Made by a program: the position numbers and the translations under genes. From assembly GCA_013378375.1 (NCBI GenBank), contig JACAFT010000004.1, forward strand, positions 1-49,568: a stretch of DNA of 49,568 nt, in the 5' to 3' direction. The stretch is from UBA57 sp013378375. Lineage in GTDB: Archaea > Thermoproteota > Nitrososphaeria > Nitrososphaerales > UBA57. This document shows, piece by piece, positions 8,196-17,131 of this stretch; position 1 is the stretch's first letter; each line of letters begins with the position of its first letter. Under the pieces are notes generated by a model. It saw only the letters and a program-made list of their open reading frames with translations. It searched no databases and had not been told where the DNA came from.

Positions 8196-9353
8196 TTAAA
8201 TAGAGTTTTTTACAAGGTTTTTAATATCTTTAATAAAACTATCAATATGCTTACGTTTAATATGTGGCATAATAACAATACGAATATGTGTTGGAAAAAC
8301 AGAAATAGCCCAACCATGTTGACGAATACTTTTAATGAATTTTGTTTGAGAAGAACTAGTTATCTTAAAACCAATTATATTCAAAACAGGTTTAGAAACA
8401 ACAGAGATATTTGGAATCTTAATTAACTCATTATAAAAATAATCAGTATTTTTCATACATTGATTAATAAGTTTAACATAGCCATTTCTTCCGTTTAGGT
8501 TGAGAATAGACCATAAAGAAATAATAGAAGCTCCAGGACTAGTTCCCAATAATGTAGAACGAGATTTATGACCGCCAGAAAGGTAATTAATATCATTTTT
8601 TATACCTTTCAATAAACTGCGTTTACGAAATAAAATACAACTTGAAGGAATAGGAGCAAGACCCATTTTATGCGAATCAATAGCAATAGAAGAAACTCCA
8701 GGTAATTTGAAATCAAAAACAGGCGGAGAATAACCAAGGTCTTTTAAGAAAGGGATAACAAAACCACCAAAAGATGCGTCCACATGTAAAAGTAATGAAT
8801 GATCAGATGCAAGATCAGATAGATTATCAATAGGATCAATTAATCCCAAAGGAGTAGTTCCGGCAACTCCGACCAACATGATGGTATTTTTAGTAATACT
8901 CTTTTTGACCTTAGTGATATCAACAATACCATGAACATCTGGCACTTGAACAAGCTTAATTCCAAGAAGGTCGGCAGCTTTATAAAAAGAATTATGTGAA
9001 TGAGTTGGGATAATAATTTCAGAATTAGGTTTATTAAAATAATTTCTTGCAGCCCACATTGCAAGAATATTTGCTTCCGTACCGCCAGAAACTACATTCC
9101 CAATAGCATTAGATTTTGATAGTAAATTTCCAAGAATGGCAATAATATCTTTTTCAAGTTTAGATGTTCCCTTTAATAAACCAGGATCCCCAATATTTTT
9201 TTCAAGATGTTTTGAATAAATTTTTTGAGAAAAGATGTGTGGTTTAGTACACATAGAACCAATTATTTTACCTGAAGAAAAAGTTTCATCTAACATTAAA
9301 ATGTTATTTAATTTTTTATAAACATCGTTTTGACTTAATCCATTAGTACGCAT
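8196..9353 (-). CDS. mfnA: MfnA-like PLP-dependent L-aspartate (or tyrosine) decarboxylase
   Basis: This fold-type I PLP decarboxylase is about 385 residues long. The N-terminal part has VSGGTEANILAMWAAR, the phosphate-binding region is followed by LLLHVDASFGG (the Asp that contacts PLP), and the Schiff-base lysine lies in IDSHKMG (about K232 counting from 9362). Family members in archaea decarboxylate L-aspartate to beta-alanine for CoA, or tyrosine to tyramine for methanofuran. Here the next three upstream genes on the same strand are panB, phosphopantothenate synthetase and pantoate kinase, so aspartate decarboxylation is much the likelier role. ATG 9353 is my preferred start; a GTG at 9362 is possible and brings the gene to within 8 bases of panB. 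Confidence 0.88.
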   Translation of the reverse strand: MRTNGLSQNDVYKKLNNILMLDETFSSGKIIGSMCTKPHIFSQKIYSKHLEKNIGDPGLLKGTSKLEKDIIAILGNLLSKSNAIGNVVSGGTEANILAMWAARNYFNKPNSEIIIPTHSHNSFYKAADLLGIKLVQVPDVHGIVDITKVKKSITKNTIMLVGVAGTTPLGLIDPIDNLSDLASDHSLLLHVDASFGGFVIPFLKDLGYSPPVFDFKLPGVSSIAIDSHKMGLAPIPSSCILFRKRSLLKGIKNDINYLSGGHKSRSTLLGTSPGASIISLWSILNLNGRNGYVKLINQCMKNTDYFYNELIKIPNISVVSKPVLNIIGFKITSSSQTKFIKSIRQHGWAISVFPTHIRIVIMPHIKRKHIDSFIKDIKNLVKNSI

Positions 9354-9370
9354 TTTTATCACAAAGAAAT

Positions 9371-10225
9371 CTATATTTTGGCTTTTTTAATTTCTCCAAA
9401 ATATTTTTTTAGTTTCTTTAATTCTAAATTATCTAAAGACCATGAATGATTATTAGAGGGAAAATTATTTAGAGAAACATCGGTTTTATAATTAGTCAAT
9501 GCGTTAAAGGTTTCAGTTTTAAGATCTGCATATTTTTTAACAAATTTAGGTTTAAGTGAATCGTATAAATTAAGAAGGTCGTGTAAAACTAGTATTTGTC
9601 CATCACAATAAGGACCAGATCCAATTCCAATAGTTGGAATACTAAGCGAATTAGTAATAATCTTTGAAACTTCCTTGGTAATCATCTCCAAGACTATACA
9701 AAAAGCTCCTGCTTGTTCAAGCTCTTGTGCATCTTCAATAAGTTGCTTTGCAGAGGTGTAATCAGTTCCTTGAACACGATAACCATCCCATGACTGAGCC
9801 ATTTGAGGTTGTAATCCAATGTGACCCATAACAGGGATACCTGCTTTAGTAACTACACGAACAGTTTTAGCAACATCAAGACCACCTTCAATTTTTACAG
9901 CTTGCATTCCACCTTCTTTAATAAAACGTCCAGCATTACGAACTGCTTCGTCAGAAGAAACATGATACGACATAAATGGCATATCTCCAACAAGAAGTGA
10001 TTTACGGCCACCACGAGAAACAGCCTTAGACATTAACAACATTTCATCCATCGTTGCAGGAGAAGTATTTTCATAACCAAACATAACCATAGCTCCAGAA
10101 TCACCGACAAGGATAATGTCTATTTCAGCTTCATTTGCAATTTTCGCAAATGAATAATCATAAGAAGTAATGGCAGAAATTTTCTGCCCATTTGCCTTCA
10201 TTTCTGTTAATGTTTTTACATTCAA
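9371..10225 (-). CDS. panB: 3-methyl-2-oxobutanoate hydroxymethyltransferase (ketopantoate synthesis)
   Basis: The 284-residue protein is a typical PanB TIM barrel. It transfers a hydroxymethyl group from methylene-folate or methylene-pterin to 2-ketoisovalerate, giving ketopantoate, the first step of pantoate synthesis. Recognisable blocks are TEMKANGQKISAITSYDYSF at the N terminus, LVGDSGAMV with the metal-binding Asp, VKIEGG, VMGHIGLQPQ and IPTIGIGSG. The start is TTG at 10225, because the family N terminus begins just before TEMKANG and no ATG lies in frame before residue 9. It is separated by short gaps from phosphopantothenate synthetase upstream and the decarboxylase downstream. Confidence 0.95.
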   Translation of the reverse strand: MNVKTLTEMKANGQKISAITSYDYSFAKIANEAEIDIILVGDSGAMVMFGYENTSPATMDEMLLMSKAVSRGGRKSLLVGDMPFMSYHVSSDEAVRNAGRFIKEGGMQAVKIEGGLDVAKTVRVVTKAGIPVMGHIGLQPQMAQSWDGYRVQGTDYTSAKQLIEDAQELEQAGAFCIVLEMITKEVSKIITNSLSIPTIGIGSGPYCDGQILVLHDLLNLYDSLKPKFVKKYADLKTETFNALTNYKTDVSLNNFPSNNHSWSLDNLELKKLKKYFGEIKKAKI

Positions 10226-10243
10226 AATATATACAATCTCATT

Positions 10244-11011
10244 TTATTGTTTCTTTGTTAAATCTATTAATCTTTTAGACATATAGCGCAGGGTTAAGTT
10301 TAATTGTTTCTGATTGTCGAATTTTTTAATAATTTTTTTAAGATCAGAATCAGAATACTTTAACATTTTTCTCGATTGTTTAATCATTTCAGGAATAACA
10401 CGAACTAAATTATCTATAATACTAATATCAGACATAGTAGCTGTTCGTGAAAGAGGATTAAGATCAATAGTAATCACAATTTTCCCCATTTTTTTAAGAA
10501 ATTCTGTTCGATCCCCATCTTCCAAAGGTACAAAAACAACATCAGCTTGGTATATTCCTCGTTTATCAATAAATTTTCTATTACTACGAAGGCTCGGAAT
10601 AGTCGTCAAATAATCGTCGTTTGTGCCATAAACAATTGCAGCCCCATGATCTTTTAGTAGGCGAGAAATTTGTGTTGCTCTTTTCTTAGTTTTATGAAAG
10701 AGATTTATTTCTAGCTTTGAATTAGTCAGGTTAGAAAGTTTAACAAGATTTTTCGATTCTAAAGCAGCAGTATTGCCATTGATTGAAATAACTGAATTTG
10801 ACACTATTAATTGCGCAGTAGCAACACGAATTGTCTGGAGTGCTAAATCAATAGTTTTTTCACCAATTAAATAATCAAATGCTTCACCACGACCATGTGC
10901 AATCAAACCAAAATCTGAAATTATTCCCTTATTATAAAAATCAGACAGATCATTTCGAATTTTTAATGATCCAAATCTAGGATGGTTTTTTGGAATACCA
11001 CTATCTGTCAT
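10244..11011 (-). CDS. Archaeal phosphopantothenate--beta-alanine ligase (phosphopantothenate synthetase)
   Basis: This 255-residue protein is of the archaeal PPS family (formerly DUF137). It condenses 4-phosphopantoate with beta-alanine using ATP, replacing bacterial pantothenate synthetase and kinase order. Family features are IPKNHPRFGSLKIR at the N terminus, GLIAHGRGEAFDYLIGE, LKDHGAAIVYGTND and VFVPLEDGDRTEFLKKMGK, followed by TIDLNPLSRTA. Its ATG overlaps the pantoate kinase stop by four bases (ATGA), so the two successive enzymes of the pathway are translationally coupled. Length is normal for the family. Confidence 0.93.
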   Translation of the reverse strand: MTDSGIPKNHPRFGSLKIRNDLSDFYNKGIISDFGLIAHGRGEAFDYLIGEKTIDLALQTIRVATAQLIVSNSVISINGNTAALESKNLVKLSNLTNSKLEINLFHKTKKRATQISRLLKDHGAAIVYGTNDDYLTTIPSLRSNRKFIDKRGIYQADVVFVPLEDGDRTEFLKKMGKIVITIDLNPLSRTATMSDISIIDNLVRVIPEMIKQSRKMLKYSDSDLKKIIKKFDNQKQLNLTLRYMSKRLIDLTKKQ

Positions 11012-11904
11012 ATAATTTTTGCTCCAGAATAATTAATATTGGAAAAAAATATATGTCCATATAATTTACTTTTTAAAAATAAATTATAAAACTCTGTCAA
11101 CTCGTTGGCTCTTAAAATAGAGAATAATGAATTGCCAAAGAGATTCATACTACAAATCATATCGAACCGATTTGCGAGTTTCATAAAGTTAAAGAAGTCA
11201 AGTGGAAAAAAATTTATCATCAATGCAAACTGTCTAGACAAATGTAGAAAATATTCATAATTTGGTTTGTTTAATAATTGAATTAAATATTTGCCTCCAG
11301 TATTATTAATAGATTTTATTAAAGAGGAATTCAATAATAGATTAGTTGTAGATAGTTGTCCAAGAGTAAATGTTGCAACAATTTTTTTATCATTAATTGG
11401 AATTTGAGAAGTTTTACCAATTCCAGGAGCACCTGGTTGTAAACGTATTTGTAAACCACCATGATACGCACCAAGAACAGTACCCAATCCAGTTTTACAT
11501 CTAACTTCTGCAATGTGTGCAACCTGTGCGGCTTCAGTTTTACTAAGACCTAAATTGAGAGCTTCGTTGAGAGCGTATGATAAACTAAGAGCAGCAGCTC
11601 CACTAGAACCATAACCGCATTTTATCGGTATATCAAGATAATGATTTATTGTCAAAGAAAATTTTTTATCAGAACGGCCAATTAGTTGTTGAACTACAGA
11701 ATTTGAAACTTTTGCATTATGACATGGAAATTTATTAATAAATATATTCAATTGAAATTTTTGCGATGGTGATATGTTTACGGTTGTTTTAACGCCCTTT
11801 TGTATACAAATACCAGCTCCTATCGAACCTGTTAATAATGGATCTTTTACAGAATGAGTTGAAAAAAAACCTGTGATTTGACCGGGAGAAAAGGCAGTAA
11901 TCAA
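11008..11904 (-). CDS. Pantoate kinase (GHMP kinase family)
   Basis: The 298-residue protein is a GHMP-superfamily kinase of the archaeal pantoate kinase type, making 4-phosphopantoate from pantoate and ATP. The N terminus has SPGQITGFFSTH. The phosphate-binding loop is GYGSSGAAALSLSYALNEAL, a GHMP motif 2 of the GxGSSA class. A later segment, KTGLGTVLGAYHGG, is characteristic of pantoate kinases rather than mevalonate or homoserine kinases. The start is TTG at 11904, the only start codon that preserves the N-terminal beta strand. It is the first gene of the four-gene CoA cluster and is divergent from pyrG across 108 bases. Confidence 0.92.
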   Translation of the reverse strand: MITAFSPGQITGFFSTHSVKDPLLTGSIGAGICIQKGVKTTVNISPSQKFQLNIFINKFPCHNAKVSNSVVQQLIGRSDKKFSLTINHYLDIPIKCGYGSSGAAALSLSYALNEALNLGLSKTEAAQVAHIAEVRCKTGLGTVLGAYHGGLQIRLQPGAPGIGKTSQIPINDKKIVATFTLGQLSTTNLLLNSSLIKSINNTGGKYLIQLLNKPNYEYFLHLSRQFALMINFFPLDFFNFMKLANRFDMICSMNLFGNSLFSILRANELTEFYNLFLKSKLYGHIFFSNINYSGAKII

Positions 11905-11982
11905 GATTATATTTATATTCTTTTCAATCTTAATTAAGATTCGTCGTATACAATATAACCAAAAAGTAGTTTATGTAGAAAA

Positions 11983-11998
11983 TTTTAAAACATATAAT
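11983..11998 (+). promoter_or_regulatory. TATA-like element for pyrG
   Basis: The sequence TTTTAAAACATATAAT lies 15-30 bases upstream of the pyrG ATG at 12013. The TTTTAAAA part sits at the distance expected for a leaderless or very short-leader archaeal message. The gap 11905-12012 must also hold the promoter for the divergent pantoate kinase, which I could not place with confidence. Confidence 0.45.
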
Positions 11999-12012
11999 AG
12001 TTATTTTTTTAT

Positions 12013-13656
12013 ATGCAGGCGTCAACACAAAGTTCAGTTCGTAATCCAAAATTTATATTTGTCACTGGAGGAGTCTTATCTGGAATAGGTAAAGGAATAG
12101 TCACGGCGTCCATTGCAAAGTTATTAGATTTATATGGAATATCAACAACATGTGTGAAAATTGATCCATATCTAAATGTTGATGCAGGAACAATGAATCC
12201 ATTTGCACATGGAGAAGTATTTGTCACAGATGACGGAGGAGAAACTGATATGGACATCGGTACATATGAAAGATTTCTTGGGAAAGAATTATCAAAGATT
12301 CACAATATAACTACAGGAGAAGTTTATTTAGATGTCATAGAAGCAGAACGAAGAGGAGATTTCTTAGGGGAATGTGTACAAATTATTCCCAATATAACAA
12401 ATTCAATTAAAGAAAAGATATCAAATGTTGCAAAACATCAAAATCACGGTGTTGTGTTAGTAGAATGTGGAGGAACAGTAGGAGATATTGAAAGTTTACC
12501 GTTTATTGAAGCAATAAGACAGCTTAGACTTGAATTAGGTCAAGAAAATTCCATGTTCATTCATGTGACGTTAGCTCCAATAATGGGTCCAGTTGGAGAA
12601 GAAAAAACTAAACCCACACAACACAGTGTACAGGAATTAAGGAGAATAGGAATACAACCAGATATAATAGTTGTACGAAGTGAAAAAAGATTATCTGAAG
12701 CATCAAAAAAGAAAATATCATTATTTACAAGTGTAGAATTAAAGAGTATAATTTCCAATCCAGATACTAAATCAATTTATGATGTGCCCGAGAACTTATA
12801 CAATGATGGAATAATAGATTCAATTATTGAAAGATTACGATTGCCTACTAGAGAAATGAATTGGAAAAATTGGAAATCGGTTTCCAAGACATTTACTAAT
12901 AATAAAAAAACATTGAATATTGCAATGATAGGAAAATATGTTTCATTAACAGATAGTTATGTTAGCGTAAATCAAGCTTTAGCTCATTCAGCAGCAAGTC
13001 AGAACCATTCAATTAAGTTAGAATGGGTAGAAAGTGCTGATTTTGAGCAAGATCAATCCAAACTAGAAAAACTTGAAAAATATAATGGGATTATTGTGCC
13101 TGGAGGATTTGGAAAGAGAGGCAGTGAAGGAATAATGTTAGCATCAGACTATGCAAGAAAGAAGTCAATACCATTCTTAGGTTTATGCTTTGGTTTCCAA
13201 TTATCGTTAATCGCATTTGCAAGATATGTATGCGGATTAAAGGATGCAAATTCTATTGAATTGGATCCAAAAACAAAGAATCCAATAATAAACATATTAC
13301 CATCACAAAAGAAAGTTACAGAAAAAGGAGGAAGTATGAGATTAGGTGGGCACGATATAGAAATAATCAGTAATACAAAAGCCCATAAGATTTATAATAA
13401 AAATAAAATTAGACAACGTCACAGACATAGATTTGAATTTAATATAAAATATCAAGAACTACTAGAAAAAAATAAGATGATTCTATCGGGTTTTAGTGAC
13501 AATAACAAAAGAACCGAAATATTGGAAATTCAGGATCATCCATTTTATATGGCAACGCAATATCATCCGGAGTTTTTAAGTAAACCTGGAGAACCTGAAC
13601 CTATATATTACAATTTTATAAAATCAATAATCAATAGAAAAAATGGAAAACAGTAA
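12013..13656 (+). CDS. pyrG: CTP synthase (glutamine-hydrolysing)
   Basis: This 547-residue protein, of usual length, makes CTP from UTP, ATP and glutamine. The N-terminal amidoligase domain starts with FVTGGVLSGIGKGI (P-loop) and has the KIDPYLNVDAGTM block that binds UTP and ATP. The C-terminal class I glutaminase domain has GGFGKRGSEG for the oxyanion region, the nucleophile Cys392 in GLCFGFQ, and the His-Glu pair in QYHPEF. In most relatives the nucleophile loop is GLCLGMQ or GICLGMQ, so the two Phe residues are a mild variation that keeps the Cys. The gene is alone on the plus strand between the CoA and PLP clusters. Confidence 0.97.
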   Translation: MQASTQSSVRNPKFIFVTGGVLSGIGKGIVTASIAKLLDLYGISTTCVKIDPYLNVDAGTMNPFAHGEVFVTDDGGETDMDIGTYERFLGKELSKIHNITTGEVYLDVIEAERRGDFLGECVQIIPNITNSIKEKISNVAKHQNHGVVLVECGGTVGDIESLPFIEAIRQLRLELGQENSMFIHVTLAPIMGPVGEEKTKPTQHSVQELRRIGIQPDIIVVRSEKRLSEASKKKISLFTSVELKSIISNPDTKSIYDVPENLYNDGIIDSIIERLRLPTREMNWKNWKSVSKTFTNNKKTLNIAMIGKYVSLTDSYVSVNQALAHSAASQNHSIKLEWVESADFEQDQSKLEKLEKYNGIIVPGGFGKRGSEGIMLASDYARKKSIPFLGLCFGFQLSLIAFARYVCGLKDANSIELDPKTKNPIINILPSQKKVTEKGGSMRLGGHDIEIISNTKAHKIYNKNKIRQRHRHRFEFNIKYQELLEKNKMILSGFSDNNKRTEILEIQDHPFYMATQYHPEFLSKPGEPEPIYYNFIKSIINRKNGKQ

Positions 13657-13659
13657 CAA

Positions 13660-13971
13660 TCATTGTTTTGATTGATTAGATTCTAATAATAAAAAGATTT
13701 TACCATAATAACCTAAATTAAATTGTAAATTATCACGAAATTCATTAACATAACCTTTTTCTATTCTTATTTCGGAATTTAGTTTTATATTGTCAACTAA
13801 CGAACCCCAGATATTAACAGAAATTGAACCAGAATCATCTTGAAGAGTGATACTAGTAACAGTTTCAGTTTCCCCTGATTTTAGTGTAACCTCACGAGGT
13901 TGTCCAATATAGGAAACAATACCTCCAATACTAATATTTTTTTGACCTGTGGTGAGTTCTGATATTCTCAT
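13660..13971 (-). CDS. OB-fold nucleic-acid-binding protein (single RPA-like domain)
   Basis: The 103-residue protein is essentially one OB fold: ISELTTGQKNISIGGIV, then alternating strands with TVTSITLQDDSGSISVNIWG and IRIEKGYVNEFRDNLQFNL. This arrangement, especially the DDSGSI-x-VNIWG core, matches the single OB folds of archaeal RPA/SSB-related proteins. It lacks zinc fingers or further domains. A role in binding single-stranded DNA or RNA is inferred from the fold. It is the last gene of the pdxS-pdxT unit, and its ATG overlaps the pdxT stop (ATGA), an association with no obvious metabolic logic. Confidence 0.8.
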   Translation of the reverse strand: MRISELTTGQKNISIGGIVSYIGQPREVTLKSGETETVTSITLQDDSGSISVNIWGSLVDNIKLNSEIRIEKGYVNEFRDNLQFNLGYYGKIFLLLESNQSKQ

Positions 13972-14582
13972 AATGTTTCTCTAACTAATTCAATTAAATA
14001 CTTGTGAAATATTGCATTATTTGATAATTCTGGATGAAAACACGTAGCAAGAATATTCCCTTGTTTGACAGCTATAATATCTTCGTCTAATTTAGCAATA
14101 ATTTCTACATTTGAGCCAATATTACGGATTATAGGTGCTCGAATAAAGACACCAAGAAAGTTATCTAGTCCAAATTTAGGAATTGGAAATTCGGATTGGA
14201 AAGATTCTCGTTGTCTTCCAAATGCGTTACGTTCAATTTCTATATCAAGTGAGCCAAGAAGTTTTTGGGAAGTATTTGATGAATTTTGAACAATATGATT
14301 AGATAGAAAGATCAATCCTGCACACGTACCTAAAACAGGCATACCTTGAGTAATCTTCTTTTTTATAGAAGAATGAAAATCATCATTATTGGATAATTTA
14401 CCAATAGAAGTACTTTCACCTCCAGGAATTATTAAACCATTTATAGAGTTAATTTCTTCTGGGTATTTAATTACACTTACAATTCCATCCATAGTAATTT
14501 CACGAAAGGCAGATTCAACAGAAGCAATATGTTCTTCAACATCTCCCTGCACGCCAAGAATACCAATATTAACTTTTTTCAT
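13968..14582 (-). CDS. pdxT: PLP synthase glutaminase subunit PdxT
   Basis: This 204-residue class I glutamine amidotransferase feeds ammonia to PdxS for ribose-5-phosphate-dependent synthesis of pyridoxal 5'-phosphate. Key motifs are GVQGDVEEH near the N terminus, the oxyanion loop IPGGESTSIGKL (51-62), the nucleophile Cys87 in GTCAGLIFLS, and the His-Glu dyad in CFHPEL near the C terminus. Length is normal. It starts with ATG overlapping the last base of the pdxS stop codon and ends overlapping the OB-fold gene, so pdxS, pdxT and the OB-fold gene are one translationally coupled unit. Confidence 0.96.
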   Translation of the reverse strand: MKKVNIGILGVQGDVEEHIASVESAFREITMDGIVSVIKYPEEINSINGLIIPGGESTSIGKLSNNDDFHSSIKKKITQGMPVLGTCAGLIFLSNHIVQNSSNTSQKLLGSLDIEIERNAFGRQRESFQSEFPIPKFGLDNFLGVFIRAPIIRNIGSNVEIIAKLDEDIIAVKQGNILATCFHPELSNNAIFHKYLIELVRETL

Positions 14583-15535
14583 TATATACCACGATCCTGC
14601 ATTTTAAAATCCAGATTGTCGCCAAGACCAACCATGGATTTTTTTTCATCAATCATTTCTTGTGCTTCAGACAACACTTCGACACTGTCATGAAAAGTAG
14701 TTGCAAGAACAATAGCTGATGCTCTTTCTAAAGGATCAGAAGATTTGTATATACCTGAACCAACAAAAACTCCATCACATCCAAGTTTCATCATAAGTGC
14801 TGCGTCAGCAGGAGTTGTTATTCCTCCTGCGGCAAAATTTACAACAGGTAAACGACCCAAACGTCCTGTTTCAACAACCAACTCATAAGAAGTATTCAAT
14901 TCTTTAGAAATACGAAAGAGCTCCTGTTTATCTTGTTGATTATAGAAATAAGTTATCTTAGCAATATCTTGATTCATAGCACGCATATGTCTAACAGCTT
15001 CAACTACATTTCCAGTACCCGGTTCTCCTTTAGTACGCATCATTGACGCTCCTTCTTCGATTCGACGTAGAGCTTGACCAAGATTTTTAGCGCCGTCAAC
15101 AAAAGGAGTGGTAAAATCCCATTTCCAGATATGAGAAGACTCATCAGCTGGAGTTAAAACTTCAGATTCATCAATCATGTCAACACCAGAATTTTCTAAG
15201 ACTACAGCTTCTGAAATATGACCGATTCTACATTTTGCCATAACAGGAATAGATACGTTATTAACAACATCTTTGATTATTTTCATACCTGCTGTACGAG
15301 CTACTCCACCTGATTGCCTTACTTCAATAGGTAATTTATCAAGAACCATAACTGCAACAGCACCAGCTTCTTCGGCAATTTGAGCTTGATTTACATTAGT
15401 AACATCCATAATAACGCCATGTTTGAGCATATGCGCAAAACCACGTTTTAATAATACAGTTCCATGAATGGAACTTTTATTATCAACCAGAGTAGATGAA
15501 AGTACTAAATCTTTTGATCCAACCAATGAAATCAT
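14582..15535 (-). CDS. pdxS: PLP synthase subunit PdxS
   Basis: The 317-residue TIM-barrel synthase combines ribose 5-phosphate, glyceraldehyde 3-phosphate and ammonia into pyridoxal 5'-phosphate. Conserved blocks include KRGFAHMLKHGVIMDV at the N terminus, AEEAGAVAVMVLDKLP, PVMAKCRIGH, the GEPGTGNVVEAVRHMR loop and NFAAGGITTPADAALMMKLG. It is a little longer than many bacterial forms because of an N-terminal leader of about 20 residues, as is common in archaea. PLP made here would serve the MfnA-type decarboxylase in the neighbouring cluster. The ATG is at 15535, after a 115-base gap that otherwise appears empty. Confidence 0.97.
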   Translation of the reverse strand: MISLVGSKDLVLSSTLVDNKSSIHGTVLLKRGFAHMLKHGVIMDVTNVNQAQIAEEAGAVAVMVLDKLPIEVRQSGGVARTAGMKIIKDVVNNVSIPVMAKCRIGHISEAVVLENSGVDMIDESEVLTPADESSHIWKWDFTTPFVDGAKNLGQALRRIEEGASMMRTKGEPGTGNVVEAVRHMRAMNQDIAKITYFYNQQDKQELFRISKELNTSYELVVETGRLGRLPVVNFAAGGITTPADAALMMKLGCDGVFVGSGIYKSSDPLERASAIVLATTFHDSVEVLSEAQEMIDEKKSMVGLGDNLDFKMQDRGI

Positions 15536-15650
15536 AGTTAATTCAAATAATATGAGTCTTAGATAAGTAAAAAGTTTTGTTTGTAAATAACAAGAGATAA
15601 CAAAGTAATCATTGTGTCAATATAAACAAAGTAAGTCTAGTTATATGGAT

Positions 15651-16748
15651 TTACCATTTTTCAATTGTTTCCCACGGCACATTTTTATCTCCAAAATGTC
15701 CATATACACAATTTTTAGAATACTCTGTAAAATTAAAAAGATCAAACTTGCGAATAATACCAAGTGGTGTCAGATCACAGGTATTTCTAATCTTGTTTTC
15801 AATTAACGAATTATCTCCATTGGAATCAACATATAATGACGTAGGTTCCTTAACTCCAATAGCGTAACTAATTTGAATAGTACACCAATCAGCTAGTTCA
15901 TTGGCTACTACATTCTTAGCAAGCCACCGAGCCATATAAGCAGCAGAACGATCAACTTTTGTAGGATCTTTACCAGAAAATGCACCACCGCCATGTGGAG
16001 CATATCCTCCATACGTATCAACAATTATTTTACGACCAGTCATTCCTGCATCACCTGCAGGACCTCCAATAACAAAATTACCAGTTGGATTAACAAGAAA
16101 CTCAGTACGATTTTTATCAATCAGATCACTACATGCATCATCCATAGCCATCTCTGCATATGCACGTGCTTGATTATTTTCTCCTTCAGCATGTTGTGTA
16201 GAAACTACAATTTTATCAATGTAAAGAGGTTTTCCATCTTCGTACATTATACTAACTTGACTTTTAGAATCAGGTCCAAGTATATTGGGATTTTTATCTC
16301 GGATTTTACGAAGAGAACGTAAAATTTGATGAGAATAATATATTGGCGCAGGCATCATAGAAGGTGTTTCACGACAAGCATAGCCAAACATCAATCCTTG
16401 ATCACCCGCACCAAAATCATCAGTTCCTAATGCGATATCAGAAGATTGGTTATGAAGAAGATTTTCAAATGATAACTTTTCCCAATGAAATCCCTCTTGT
16501 TCGTAACCAATATCACGAACAGTTTGACGAACAATTGATTCAACCTCTTGACTATTTGGTAAAAAATTTTTAGTTTCTCCAAAAACCAGAACATAATTTG
16601 TAGTTGTAGCTGTTTCAATTCCACAACGGGTAGTTTCATCACCAGCAGATAACGCAGCGTCGACTAATGCATCACTAATTTGATCAGCAACTTTATCTGG
16701 ATGTCCTTGTGATACAGATTCGGATGTAAAAATAAAATTATTTTTCAT
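15651..16748 (-). CDS. metK: S-adenosylmethionine synthase, bacterial/eukaryotic type (MetK)
   Basis: This 365-residue methionine adenosyltransferase makes SAM from methionine and ATP. The sequence follows the bacterial/eukaryotic MetK family, not the divergent archaeal MAT family. It has FTSESVSQGHPDKVADQISD at the N terminus with the ATP-binding His, GAGDQGLMFGYA in the middle, and GGGAFSGKDPTKVDRSAAY in the P-loop-like region. It is slightly shorter than usual, mainly at the C terminus, but ends with the expected YGHFG and W-E elements. SAM made here supplies the many methyltransferases of the window. It is transcribed alone. Confidence 0.95.
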   Translation of the reverse strand: MKNNFIFTSESVSQGHPDKVADQISDALVDAALSAGDETTRCGIETATTTNYVLVFGETKNFLPNSQEVESIVRQTVRDIGYEQEGFHWEKLSFENLLHNQSSDIALGTDDFGAGDQGLMFGYACRETPSMMPAPIYYSHQILRSLRKIRDKNPNILGPDSKSQVSIMYEDGKPLYIDKIVVSTQHAEGENNQARAYAEMAMDDACSDLIDKNRTEFLVNPTGNFVIGGPAGDAGMTGRKIIVDTYGGYAPHGGGAFSGKDPTKVDRSAAYMARWLAKNVVANELADWCTIQISYAIGVKEPTSLYVDSNGDNSLIENKIRNTCDLTPLGIIRKFDLFNFTEYSKNCVYGHFGDKNVPWETIEKW

Positions 16749-16790
16749 TATATAATTATCCTAACATGAATGACCAATTTAGAAATAATA

Positions 16791-16804
16791 GAAATATAAA
16801 TTTA
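16791..16804 (-). promoter_or_regulatory. TATA-like element for metK
   Basis: On the minus strand this reads TAAATTTATATTTC, 43-56 bases upstream of the metK ATG, which would give a leader of roughly 20-30 bases. Assigned by sequence and spacing in the 87-base gap between LSm and metK. Confidence 0.4.
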
Positions 16805-16835
16805 ATATTTGTATTCCTATTTGAAAACAAAATAA

Positions 16836-17105
16836 TCACATCTGGATTTCAGGTCGAATATAAATAAATAAAACGTTATTTCCTCGTATGACAACTTTAC
16901 CAAAATTTTCTGATAGAGAACCATTAACAAATTCCTCAGCGTCACTCAATATTACATTCATATATGCATCAACATTTGTCATTTTACCTTTATACTCAAC
17001 ATCATTCTTCAACCTCACAGTAACATTTCTGTGAATAGATTTTTGTAAAGTATTCAATGGCTTTTTGATTGTATGTTCTTCGTTATCAGTAATAATAGGG
17101 CTCAT
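16836..17105 (-). CDS. Sm-like archaeal protein (LSm/SmAP)
   Basis: The 89-residue protein has the two-part Sm fold. Sm1 is VTVRLKNDVEYKGKMTNVDAYMN, here in shortened form VRLKNDVEYKGKM plus DAYMN with the RNA-contacting Asp and Asn. Sm2 is KVVIRGNNVLFIYI, containing the IRGNN loop that binds uridine-rich RNA. Such proteins form heptameric rings and act in RNA processing or stability. An N-terminal extension of about 20 residues precedes the fold. It starts with ATG at 17105 and has a TATA-like element at the leaderless spacing. Confidence 0.93.
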   Translation of the reverse strand: MSPIITDNEEHTIKKPLNTLQKSIHRNVTVRLKNDVEYKGKMTNVDAYMNVILSDAEEFVNGSLSENFGKVVIRGNNVLFIYIRPEIQM

Positions 17106-17131
17106 ATACTAATTGAAAAAAGAAAGTAAAC

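Noticed and set aside
15536..15650. Possible tRNA or small RNA in the pdxS-metK gap
   Set aside because: No cloverleaf, T-loop or stable stem is seen; the same check failed in the gaps 8032-8195, 11905-12012 and 39344-39460.
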